In this document: one piece after another, positions 17,245 to 25,460 of the stretch
Numbering within the stretch: position 1 is the first letter of the stretch
Layout: every line of letters begins with the position of its first letter
Source of the DNA: Akkermansia muciniphila
GTDB taxonomy: Bacteria; Verrucomicrobiota; Verrucomicrobiia; Verrucomicrobiales; Akkermansiaceae
DNA: 64,000 bases
Assembly: GCF_900184965.1 (NCBI RefSeq)
Contig: NZ_FXYA01000214.1
Location: 165,594 to 229,593, forward strand
Direction of reading: 5' to 3'
Program-made: the position numbers and the translations under genes
Notes under the pieces: model-generated
Databases searched by the model: none
Seen by the model: the letters and a program-made list of their open reading frames with translations, nothing else
Told to the model about the DNA's origin: nothing

Positions 17245-20118
17245 TTAGAAAGGCAGGTGGGGGGTGAGGCGGAGGCCCAGCAGATCCTGCAGGCTTTCCC
17301 TCCGGGAAGTCATCAGGTCCTTGAATACGTCATAAGAGGGCGGTGTCCAGCCCAGTTCCTCCGCGGTGATGAGCCCGCGGCCTTCATGAAGAAGCTTCAT
17401 CAGCTCCACCGTCCAGGAACGGGCGCTGTCCAGCGCGCATTCCTCATACCCGGGCATGGTGTCGTGGAGGGAGTCCCAGGCGGAGATTCCGATGTCCATG
17501 GGATTGGCGGGAAGGGCGTAATAAGCCGCAGAGGGATGGCCCCCGTAGGTTTCCGAGGCCCACAGCACATAAACGGGCAGCTGCAGGTCTTTCCAGCGCG
17601 CGTGCGCCAGCTTCCCGTTTTCCCGGCGTTTGGTGTAGGGATGCAGGGCCGGGGAAAGCAGGGACAGGGCGTCCGGCCGTCCGAGCGGTTCCAGATGTTT
17701 TTTCTCACAGGAGGAGGCCGCTCCCGTTTTGTAGTCAATGACCCGTATGCGACCGTCCGCGTGGCGGTCAATGCGGTCAATGCGGAATTTCATGGGGAAT
17801 CCGCCCAGTGCCCAGTTCTCTACCTGGCGCTCAAAGGCAATGCAGGACCATCCTTCCTGAAGGGCCTGCAAGTGCTGAACGGCGTAAACGGAAAGCCTCT
17901 GTTCCATGGAGCGTTTTTGCAGCAGCAGGGGCATGAGGGGGGAGGGGCCGTATTGTTTCCGGAAGGTGTGTTCCAGTATTTCCGTGATGGCGTCCTGAAG
18001 GGAGGCTGCGTTCATGCCGTCTTTCAGGACGGCGTGCTCCCGGCAGAAGCATTCCAGCACGTCGTGCAGCATGGTGCCCAGTTCGTTGACGGCCATGTCC
18101 TCTTTGTCCGGCAGGAATTCTTCCTCGTTCATATGCAACGCCTCCCGCATCCAGAAGCGCATAGGGCAGGCCAGGAACCTTTTGAGGACGGAGGGGGAGA
18201 AGGGAAGTCCTCTTTCCTTCCACGGGTTTTTGTAGCCGGGCGCCATCGCGCCGATGTCCGCAGCGGTCTTCCAGCCTTCCGCGGGTTGAAGATGCCAGTT
18301 CCCGCGCTGGTAGGGCAAGGGCGCGGGCGCATCGCTGATTTCCTGGAAAAGCAGTTCTACACGGCGCGGCAGCTCCGCCTCCGTGCAGTGCATGAGCAGG
18401 GAGGAAGGTGTCAGAGGATCGTTCCTGCTGCTGGTCCGGGAAAGAAGGATGGTGAGGCTGCCTTCCCGTTCGCGGGAATGGAGCAGGGCGGTCAGCAGAA
18501 AACTGTCCCGGGCTTTTTTCCGGTTAAAGGAATCAATGCCCAGGGTCTCCCGCAGCTCCTCTGGCATAAACTGGTCGGAAACGCCCCCTTCCGGTACGGC
18601 CCCTTCGTTTAGTCCCGTCAGAATGAGGTGTTTTTCCGGGCGGAAATGGACTTCCATCCAGCCCAGGGAATCCAGAGCCGCATGAGCTTTTCTCCTGTTT
18701 TTGACGCGCAACGGCTGGAGGCATTTCATCAGGAGCAGGAGGGCCGCCCCCGGGCTGGAGAACTCGGTGGAGCGCTGTTGCAGCCGCATGAGTCCGGAAA
18801 GGCAGGAATGGAACATTTCCATGGCTTCCGTCTCCGGGCCATAGATTGTTGCCAGGGCCGGAAACCATTCCATCAGCCGTTCCCCCAGCATTCCCGGTTC
18901 CGCCATCCGGTTCCGCCATTCCAGAATGTCCTGGATGGCAGGAAAGGCGCCGGGATAAGCCTCTTTCAGCCTGGAAAGCAGGTATTCTTCCGTTTCCGGA
19001 AGGTATTTCTGCTGGATTTTGTCCAGCGCGGCGCAGCAACTCTGCTGGTTCCTTATCCCCAGGGAGGCGCAGAGCAGGGCGGAGCGCGCCAGGGAATAGA
19101 CGGGGCGCGCCGTCCCTTTTTCTTCCAGCGCCCGCCGGAGGTTGCGGAGCAGGTCCATGACGCCGCTTCCGGCAAAAGGCTTCCCTTCCGGATTGTGGAG
19201 GCCCCAGCCGTATTGGCGCAGGGCTGTGTCCAGGGCGACATTCATGTCAGGATCGCAAACGCCCAGGGCGATGTCCGGAGCTTCTCCTTCCGCTGTGCGG
19301 GCGATGATGCGGCATGTTTCTTCAGCGAGCCGCGCCGGATTGGCCGCCATTCTGATTTGGCCGTCGCGGATTTGGATGGGGCGCCGGGACCACTCTTCCG
19401 GCAGAGGGCATCCCCAGCAATCAAAGGTGGCGGCTTCTTCCTCCGGCGCGTGGATCCATATCTGGACGGGTACGCCATTGCTTTCCGCATGCCGGAGGGC
19501 ATGGCGCAGGGGGGCCGGAACCTCCGCTGCGCAGGCCAGAATAATGTTTCCTCCTGTTTCCCTAAGAGAGTTCAGCAGCCGGGGAGGGGCTTCCGCCTTC
19601 ATGGCGGTTCTGCTTTCAAGCTTCCAGCTTTCCAGTTGTTGCGCGCATTGTTCTTCCAGCCTTTCCATGTCCGTCCAGCGTTCGTCTCTGCCCGCACTGG
19701 CATGGTGGGCCATGATGCAGGAGACGCCCTGGTTCGCCATGGCGTGCCTCAGGTTTTGCAGGCTGCCGGCCATTTCCACCATGCTGGAAAAATCCTCCGG
19801 CATGGTGTGTGGAAACAGGCGGGGGTAAAGGCGGTGGGGAGAGTCCCCCAGGGCCAGGAGCCACCCGGCCAGTTCTTCCGGAGCGGATGCCGTTTCTTCC
19901 TTTTCTTCCATCCGGGGGAACTGGTCTGCCGGAATGACCTGGGGCGCGAAGATTGCCTGTGTACGGGAAATGGAGGCGAGGAATTCCCTCAGCTGCCTCC
20001 CGGATTCCCGTGTGGGAACCAGCACCAGATGCCGGTGGAGGTCATTTCCCAGGGAAAGCAGGCGTTCCGCCACGGCCCGGCAGACCGGTTTGTCCCAGGA
20101 TAGAAAGAAGCGGTTCAT
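17245..20118 (-). CDS. addB: AddB-type PD-(D/E)xK nuclease subunit
   Basis: A 957-residue partner of AddA. The N-terminal half is an inactivated helicase-like region; no Walker A motif is visible. A RecB-type nuclease site is near residues 775-850: RIDRIDRHADGRIRVIDYKT followed by LQLPVYVLW. An AACPMRFW-like motif (FLACPMRFWMREAL) precedes it, but I see no C-terminal CxxC cluster, so the iron-sulphur staple of classical AddB is probably missing. It begins the two-gene operon; the ATG at 20118 gives MNRFFLSWDKPV, and the promoter should lie in the 220-base gap to the EamA gene. Confidence 0.87.
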   Translation of the reverse strand: MNRFFLSWDKPVCRAVAERLLSLGNDLHRHLVLVPTRESGRQLREFLASISRTQAIFAPQVIPADQFPRMEEKEETASAPEELAGWLLALGDSPHRLYPRLFPHTMPEDFSSMVEMAGSLQNLRHAMANQGVSCIMAHHASAGRDERWTDMERLEEQCAQQLESWKLESRTAMKAEAPPRLLNSLRETGGNIILACAAEVPAPLRHALRHAESNGVPVQIWIHAPEEEAATFDCWGCPLPEEWSRRPIQIRDGQIRMAANPARLAEETCRIIARTAEGEAPDIALGVCDPDMNVALDTALRQYGWGLHNPEGKPFAGSGVMDLLRNLRRALEEKGTARPVYSLARSALLCASLGIRNQQSCCAALDKIQQKYLPETEEYLLSRLKEAYPGAFPAIQDILEWRNRMAEPGMLGERLMEWFPALATIYGPETEAMEMFHSCLSGLMRLQQRSTEFSSPGAALLLLMKCLQPLRVKNRRKAHAALDSLGWMEVHFRPEKHLILTGLNEGAVPEGGVSDQFMPEELRETLGIDSFNRKKARDSFLLTALLHSREREGSLTILLSRTSSRNDPLTPSSLLMHCTEAELPRRVELLFQEISDAPAPLPYQRGNWHLQPAEGWKTAADIGAMAPGYKNPWKERGLPFSPSVLKRFLACPMRFWMREALHMNEEEFLPDKEDMAVNELGTMLHDVLECFCREHAVLKDGMNAASLQDAITEILEHTFRKQYGPSPLMPLLLQKRSMEQRLSVYAVQHLQALQEGWSCIAFERQVENWALGGFPMKFRIDRIDRHADGRIRVIDYKTGAASSCEKKHLEPLGRPDALSLLSPALHPYTKRRENGKLAHARWKDLQLPVYVLWASETYGGHPSAAYYALPANPMDIGISAWDSLHDTMPGYEECALDSARSWTVELMKLLHEGRGLITAEELGWTPPSYDVFKDLMTSRRESLQDLLGLRLTPHLPF

Positions 20119-20339
20119 GGCAGGTAAGCAGGATTCCCCGGCAAGGGGGAAAGCGGAGGACTACATGGGAATGCTATATCAGAATGACTGGATTTCCCAC
20201 TTATTTTTTCATGATTAACGGGGCGGCGCATGGCGCGCCGTGAGGTGAACGGGTTTTGGCCGCATGTTGGCGGAGAAGGGAGGAATTTTTTTGCCTTTCC
20301 GGCAGGGCGTGGCGGCGGAAATCCGGAGGAATGGCGTGT

Positions 20340-21257
20340 TTATTGTTCCTGGACGGTCCGTTTTTTCCTGGTTCCGGTGACCAGAAGCACGCCTGTAAAG
20401 ACCAGCAGGACGGAGAGGACTTTCATCCATCCGAAGTGGTCCATGCCCCACATCACCGCCACGGATGAGGCGATCACCGGCTGGCAGTAATTGTACATGC
20501 TGACGGCGGTGGGTTTCAGCCGCTGCTGGGCGAAAGACAGGCAGATATAGCTGACAAAGGTAGCCAGAGCCACCACGTAGGCAATGCCCAGCCATGTTTG
20601 TGCGGGCAGGGCGGAATAATGGATGGAACCAACTTCCCGGAAGGTGAAGGGAAGGCAGGCGGCTGCGGCATAAGTAAACATCCATTTCAGCAGGGTGACG
20701 GGCGAGTATCTGCCAATCAGGTTCTTAAAGAAGACAAAGTAAACGGCTACGCTGCACTGGGAAGCCAGGCAGAGAATGTCCCCCAGCAGGTTGTTGTCTC
20801 CCGGGAGGGCCGCCGCACGCTCTCCGCTGCCGGAAACCAGCAGAATGGCTCCAATGGCGCTGGCGCAGACCCCGATGATTTTTTTCCCCGTAATCATTTC
20901 CCGGAGGACGAAGGCTGCCAGAATCATGGTCAGTACCGGCGTAATGGTGGTGATGATGGCCGCATCCGCCGGGGAAGTGAACCCTACGCCTACCGTGAAG
21001 GCCATCTGGTTGAAAATGATGCCGAACAGGGAGGCATAAAACAGGGGCAGACGGTGCTTTCTTTCTATAGGTTCCCCTGGCACGAAAGCGGAGGCCAGCC
21101 AGAACAGGATAGCCGCTCCCAGCAGGCGGAACGTGGCGAGAGAAGCGGAACTTACTTCTCCCTGCTGCATGACCAGTTTACTGACGGGAGACATGAGGCC
21201 CCAGATGACGGCCGCCGCTCCCATCGCGATATGTCCTTTCAGCATTTCTGACGGCAT
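20340..21257 (-). CDS. EamA-family (DMT) transporter
   Basis: A 305-residue inner-membrane protein with ten predicted helices arranged as two EamA repeats. The first repeat starts GHIAMGAAAVIWGLMSPVSK; the second has LGIAYVVALATFVSYICL and ends with VMWGMDHFGWMKVLSVLLV and a basic KKRTVQEQ tail. DMT permeases export or import metabolites such as amino acids; the substrate cannot be told. The start is set at 21257 (MPSEMLKG) because an upstream in-frame extension is arginine- and cysteine-rich and does not fit the family. A strong GC hairpin lies in the leader near 21260-21300. Confidence 0.88.
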   Translation of the reverse strand: MPSEMLKGHIAMGAAAVIWGLMSPVSKLVMQQGEVSSASLATFRLLGAAILFWLASAFVPGEPIERKHRLPLFYASLFGIIFNQMAFTVGVGFTSPADAAIITTITPVLTMILAAFVLREMITGKKIIGVCASAIGAILLVSGSGERAAALPGDNNLLGDILCLASQCSVAVYFVFFKNLIGRYSPVTLLKWMFTYAAAACLPFTFREVGSIHYSALPAQTWLGIAYVVALATFVSYICLSFAQQRLKPTAVSMYNYCQPVIASSVAVMWGMDHFGWMKVLSVLLVFTGVLLVTGTRKKRTVQEQ

Positions 21258-21430
21258 GGTGCGGCCCGCTGCGCGGCGGGTCGCACATTCTCCGCTTCCG
21301 CAAGCGGATTGCAAGAGTTTTATGGGTGTTCCCGGCAAAGATAAAAAACGGAAGATGGTTTCTCTGTCCGTTAGATAATTCTGCGCCTGGAATGAATATG
21401 GGAGTCAACGCGGCAGGCATGGTTCCGGCT

Positions 21431-22534
21431 TCAGGCGATGCCGGGAACTGTTCCCTCTTTTTCCGGGGAGCCGGATGAAGAAGGCCCGATGAAGAGAGCG
21501 TTGTGGTTTAATTGCCAGAAGGCTGCGGATTCCCGGCGTGAAATCCCCTCCATATTGAGATAACGCGTGCGGAGCAGAGACAGGCTGGAGTGCCCCATGT
21601 CCATTTGCAGGGAGGAAAAATCCCTGAATTGCCTGGCGTGGTAGCTGGCGAAGGTGTGGCGGAGCACGTCCGCCTGCCATGGCCTGCCGGTCAGGGCGGA
21701 GAAACGCGCCCTGACCTGTCGCCATTTTTGTTTCCAGTTGGCGGGGGTGACGGGCATGTCTGCGGGCCTCCTGACGCGTTTCAGGATGCTGGACAGCGCG
21801 GGCTGGAGGCTGACATGGCGCGCCCCGCCCGTTTTGGAGTGTTGCGGCGGGATGGAGATTACCTTGTCTTCCAGGCAGACGTGTTTCCAGCGGAGCCGCT
21901 CCACTTCCGCCGGGCGGATTCCCGCAAACAGCATGATGCCTGCCGCCGCCAGACATTCCCCGTGGTGCATGTCCCCGGCCAGGCGCAGCAGCAGGGAGCA
22001 TGCCTGTACGGGCAGGGCGGCAATGCGGCGTTCCTTGATGACGGGGATATCCACCCCCGCCGTTGGGTTGCGTTCTGCCCAGCCGCGGCGTATGGCGTGG
22101 GAGCAGACCGCGCTGAGGGCCGCCCGGCCATTCAGAAAGCGGCGCGGCGTGCGGAAGCTGCCGTTGAGCCATTCCCGGCAACTGGCGGCATCCAGCCCGC
22201 GCACCTGCCGCCGGGCCAGATCCGGCCTGTCCCGGAGCAGTTTGCCCGTCAGAGTGCGCAGCCCTTTTAAGCTGACTGGGCGCAGGCGGTCTTTTTTACT
22301 CTCCAGCATATCCTGCGCCGCCTGGGCTACGCTGACGCTTTGTTCCATTTCTTCCAGGTTTTTTGCCCCCAGCAGGATAATGCGGTGCGCTCTTTTCAGG
22401 GTTCCCCTGCCTCCGCGCAGGCTTCCCGCGGCTTCCAGTGCCTGCATGCCCAGCATGAAAACTTCCGCCGGTCTGACCTTTCCGCCCGTCAGCAGGGCGC
22501 AAACCTGTTCCCATGGTTCCTGATGATGTTCCAT
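21431..22534 (-). CDS. Tyrosine recombinase/integrase
   Basis: A 367-residue site-specific recombinase. The N-terminal part is a core-binding helical domain; the catalytic domain starts near residue 185. Visible signature residues are the first Arg in GIRPAEVERLRWKH, the second Arg in ADVLRHTFASYHA, the histidine in MDMGHSSLSLLRTRYL and the nucleophile Tyr of RYLN. The position before the second Arg, often His, is Ala/Asp here (WQADVLRH). The ATG at 22534 is chosen because the upstream in-frame extension crosses the divergent promoter region. The gene is divergent from the methyltransferase operon and flanked by the 16-mer inverted repeats, so it may act on that promoter segment or mobilise the whole cluster. 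Confidence 0.88.
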   Translation of the reverse strand: MEHHQEPWEQVCALLTGGKVRPAEVFMLGMQALEAAGSLRGGRGTLKRAHRIILLGAKNLEEMEQSVSVAQAAQDMLESKKDRLRPVSLKGLRTLTGKLLRDRPDLARRQVRGLDAASCREWLNGSFRTPRRFLNGRAALSAVCSHAIRRGWAERNPTAGVDIPVIKERRIAALPVQACSLLLRLAGDMHHGECLAAAGIMLFAGIRPAEVERLRWKHVCLEDKVISIPPQHSKTGGARHVSLQPALSSILKRVRRPADMPVTPANWKQKWRQVRARFSALTGRPWQADVLRHTFASYHARQFRDFSSLQMDMGHSSLSLLRTRYLNMEGISRRESAAFWQLNHNALFIGPSSSGSPEKEGTVPGIA

Positions 22535-22551
22535 ACGGGATGAAATAATGG

Positions 22552-22567
22552 ATGTTGGCGCAACATG
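22552..22567 (+). repeat. 16-mer inverted repeat, left copy
   Basis: ATGTTGGCGCAACATG; its reverse complement occurs exactly at 22693-22708. The core ATGTTG-GCG-CAACAT is also a palindrome. It lies 18 bases upstream of the integrase start. Confidence 0.8.
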
Positions 22568-22692
22568 TGCATCAAGCTCGAAATGTTGAAAATGAAAGGA
22601 AAAAAGAATGAGTGGAATGAACAATATTGCTGCTATTTTGTTGGATGGCTTCTGTATATAATTTATAATAAATGCATACGGAAATAAGGTAG
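22568..22692 (+). promoter_or_regulatory. Promoter segment between inverted repeats (putative invertible switch)
   Basis: An AT-rich segment of about 125 bases between the two 16-mers. It contains TTGGAT (22641-22646), a 17-base spacer and a perfect TATAAT (22664-22669) reading toward the methyltransferase operon. No equally good promoter reads toward the integrase. Flanking by inverted repeats and a tyrosine recombinase gene suggests that the segment can flip and so switch the operon on and off. The present orientation would be ON. Alternatively the 16-mers are paired operators. Confidence 0.55.
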
Positions 22693-22708
22693 CATGTTGC
22701 GCCAACAT
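22693..22708 (-). repeat. 16-mer inverted repeat, right copy
   Basis: Exact reverse complement of the left copy; it ends 12 bases before the GTG start of the methyltransferase gene. Confidence 0.8.
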
Positions 22709-22719
22709 ACTCTGAACGG

Positions 22720-25455
22720 GTGCTGACTCCTCTTCAGATAGAACAGGCCGTTGCGGAAGCATGGGAAGCATGGAAGCATGCGGACGGGGATTCCCTGATT
22801 TTTAAATTCCTCCTGGCCTATGGGCTTCCCAAATCCAGCGTCAGCCGCCTGGAAAGCGGCGCCTTAAATGCGGCCGCCCGTCCGGGGGAGCTGCTGTGGA
22901 AAAAAAAGCTTTTTTACAAAAGGGCGGAGCCGGGGCTGCTGATGAGCGCGGTTGACTCCTGCCGCCGGGATCCGGAGGTATTGAAGTATGCTCCCCGGTT
23001 CATCATCGTCTGTGATGGCGGTTCCTGGGCCGCGGCGGACATGAAAACCGGGGAAGCCCTGGAATTCCCCCTGAAGGATCTGCCCCGGCATTATGACTTT
23101 TTTCTTCCCTGGGCGGGGATGGAGAAGACGGTCATCACGCTGGAGAATCCAGCCGACGTTCGCGCCGCGGAGAAGATGGGGAAAATATTTGACTCCCTGA
23201 AAAAAGATAACCCGGGGCTGGACAGCCACGCCATGAATGTGTTTATGGCGCGCCTGCTGTTCTGCTTTTTCGCGGAAGACAGCGGCATTTTTGAGGAAGA
23301 ACGGCTTTTTACGGATTTCATTGAACGCGCTACGGCGCCGGATGGATCCGACCTGCGGGAACAGCTGGAACGGGCGTTTGCCGTCATGAATCTTCCGCCG
23401 GGTAGCCCGGAACGCGCCGCCGTCCCGGTTTCCGCGGCGCGTTTCCCTTACGTCAACGGCGGCCTGTTCCAGGGGGCGCACGCCGTGCCGCGCTTTTCCT
23501 CCCGTTCCCGGAAAGCGCTCATTGACGCGGGGAATCTGGATTGGTCAGACATCAATACGGATATTTTCGGCAACATGTTCCAGGCCTGCGTGGCGCCGGA
23601 CAAACGCTCCTGCCTGGGGGAGCATTACACTTCCGTTCCCAACATCATGAAGGTGCTGCGCCCTTTGTTCCTGGAAGAGCTGGAAAACGCCGCCCGGCAG
23701 GCCCGGGGCCATGAAGCCCGGGCCAGGAAGTTTATTGAGAGGCTCAGCAACATCCGTTTTTTTGACCCCGCCTGCGGTTCCGGCAACTTCCTGATTGTGG
23801 CGTTCAAAGAAGTGCGCCGGCTGGAAATGGAGGTGCTGGAAAGCGTGCCCGCTCTGCTGCCCATGCCCTCCGTTTCCATCAGCCAGTTTTACGGCATTGA
23901 AATAGATGACTTTGCCCATGAGATCGCCATGCTTTCCCTCTGGCTGGCGGAACACCAGATGAATCAGGAGTTTTTTGAACGCCTGGGCAAACGGGTGCCT
24001 ACCCTTCCGCTCCGTCCCAATGATCACATTGTGTTGGGCAACGCCCTGCGCCTGGACTGGGAAACCGTGTGCCCGAAGACGGCTCCCGCTCAGGCTGCGC
24101 CCCTTTGGACGGTGGAGCCCCTGCTTCAGCGCGCCGCGCCGGAAGCCAGAGAGCCGGAGATTTATATCTTCGGCAACCCGCCGTATCTGGGGTCAAAGAT
24201 GCAGAGTGTTGCTCAAAAGGAAGAAGTCAAAAATATCTACGGAAATTCAAATTCAGAAAATATTAGTAATTTAGATTACGTTTGCGGGTGGATTGGGTTG
24301 GGAGCAGAATTCATAGCTGGGTCACCATATCAATGTGCGTTTGTAACAACAAACTCTATTACACAGGGGGAACAAGTTGGCCCGGTATGGGATTTGATAT
24401 TTAAAAAAAATATTGAAATTTCTTTTGCATATACATCATTTAAATGGACAAATAACGCGAAATATCAAGCGGGAGTGACATGCGTAATTATTGGATTAAG
24501 AAGGAAGCATGTTAATAGCAAATCTTTTATTTATAATGAAAACAAGGTGAAGGAAGTCGATAAAATTTCTCCATACCTGATTCCTGGATCTCCTGTCATT
24601 GTAAGGAGGACTAAAAAACCTGTAACAAAAAAATTCCCGCCAATGGTGTTTGGAAGTATGCCGAGGGATGGTGGTCACCTAATTTTAACGGAAGAGGAAT
24701 ATCATGAAGTTGTCAATAAGGAACAGGAAAGTATATCGTTTATTAAACGGTTTTCTGGTTCTCAAGAATTCATAAGAGGAACAATACGATATTGTTTTTG
24801 GATTGCTCCTGAACAAATAGCTCAGGCCAGGAAGATTTTTGAGATAAGAAAAAGATTGGATCTTGTGTCCAAGGAAAGAAAGGAAAGCAAGGCCCCAAGC
24901 ACGCGAGCCTATGCAGATCGTCCTTATTTATTTGTTCAAAGAGCTTACAAACCTACTGATTCCATCATCATTCCGAGAGTTTCTTCTGAACGGCGGGAAT
25001 ATATCCCGATGGGATATCTGGACAAGGATACGGTTATAGCAGATTCCGCCTTTGCCGTTTATGACGCTGAGCCGTGGGTCTTTGGTATTCTTACCTCCAG
25101 AATGCACATGGCGTGGGTGCGCGTCACCTGCGGCCGGTTGAAAACTGATTATCGTTATTCCGCTACGCTTTGCTACAACACGTTTCCATTGAGGGAACTG
25201 ACGGAGGGAGAAAAGGCGCGGGTGACGGAAGCGGCGCTGGGGGTGCTGGACGCGCGGGAGGCGCATCCGGAAAAGACGCCGGCGGAGTTGTATGATCCGG
25301 ACAGGATGCCGGAGAACCTGAGGAAGGCGCATGACCGGCTGGATGCGGAGGTGGACCGGCTTTACCGGGTGAAGGGCTTTAAGGATGACGGGGAACGGCT
25401 GGAATGCCTGTTTGAGCTGTACCGGGAAATGACGCAGGGGCAACAAACGGAATAA
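22720..25455 (+). CDS. MmeI/YeeA-like DNA adenine methyltransferase
   Basis: A 911-residue SAM-dependent DNA methyltransferase. Residues 1-140 resemble the N-terminal domain of MmeI-type enzymes but the nuclease residues are lost: where MmeI relatives have a D...ExK pattern, this has RPGELLWKKKLFYKR. SAM motif I FFDPACGSGNF is at residues 347-357 and catalytic motif IV NPPY at 486-489, the N6-adenine type. Residues about 495-760 should be the target-recognition domain, and this stretch is abruptly AT-rich (about one third GC against nearly 60 percent in the flanks). A helical C-terminal domain ends the protein. The start is GTG. It heads a three-gene operon with a helicase and a GIY-YIG protein, as in B. 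subtilis yeeABC. Confidence 0.85.
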   Translation: MLTPLQIEQAVAEAWEAWKHADGDSLIFKFLLAYGLPKSSVSRLESGALNAAARPGELLWKKKLFYKRAEPGLLMSAVDSCRRDPEVLKYAPRFIIVCDGGSWAAADMKTGEALEFPLKDLPRHYDFFLPWAGMEKTVITLENPADVRAAEKMGKIFDSLKKDNPGLDSHAMNVFMARLLFCFFAEDSGIFEEERLFTDFIERATAPDGSDLREQLERAFAVMNLPPGSPERAAVPVSAARFPYVNGGLFQGAHAVPRFSSRSRKALIDAGNLDWSDINTDIFGNMFQACVAPDKRSCLGEHYTSVPNIMKVLRPLFLEELENAARQARGHEARARKFIERLSNIRFFDPACGSGNFLIVAFKEVRRLEMEVLESVPALLPMPSVSISQFYGIEIDDFAHEIAMLSLWLAEHQMNQEFFERLGKRVPTLPLRPNDHIVLGNALRLDWETVCPKTAPAQAAPLWTVEPLLQRAAPEAREPEIYIFGNPPYLGSKMQSVAQKEEVKNIYGNSNSENISNLDYVCGWIGLGAEFIAGSPYQCAFVTTNSITQGEQVGPVWDLIFKKNIEISFAYTSFKWTNNAKYQAGVTCVIIGLRRKHVNSKSFIYNENKVKEVDKISPYLIPGSPVIVRRTKKPVTKKFPPMVFGSMPRDGGHLILTEEEYHEVVNKEQESISFIKRFSGSQEFIRGTIRYCFWIAPEQIAQARKIFEIRKRLDLVSKERKESKAPSTRAYADRPYLFVQRAYKPTDSIIIPRVSSERREYIPMGYLDKDTVIADSAFAVYDAEPWVFGILTSRMHMAWVRVTCGRLKTDYRYSATLCYNTFPLRELTEGEKARVTEAALGVLDAREAHPEKTPAELYDPDRMPENLRKAHDRLDAEVDRLYRVKGFKDDGERLECLFELYREMTQGQQTE
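24195..25020. other. AT-rich mosaic segment within the methyltransferase gene
   Basis: From just after the NPPY codons to about residue 765, base composition falls to roughly 33-40 percent GC with A/T-ending codons, and returns sharply on both sides. The reading frame is intact. The span matches the expected target-recognition domain, suggesting replacement by recombination. Confidence 0.7.
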
Positions 25456-25460
25456 GAAAC

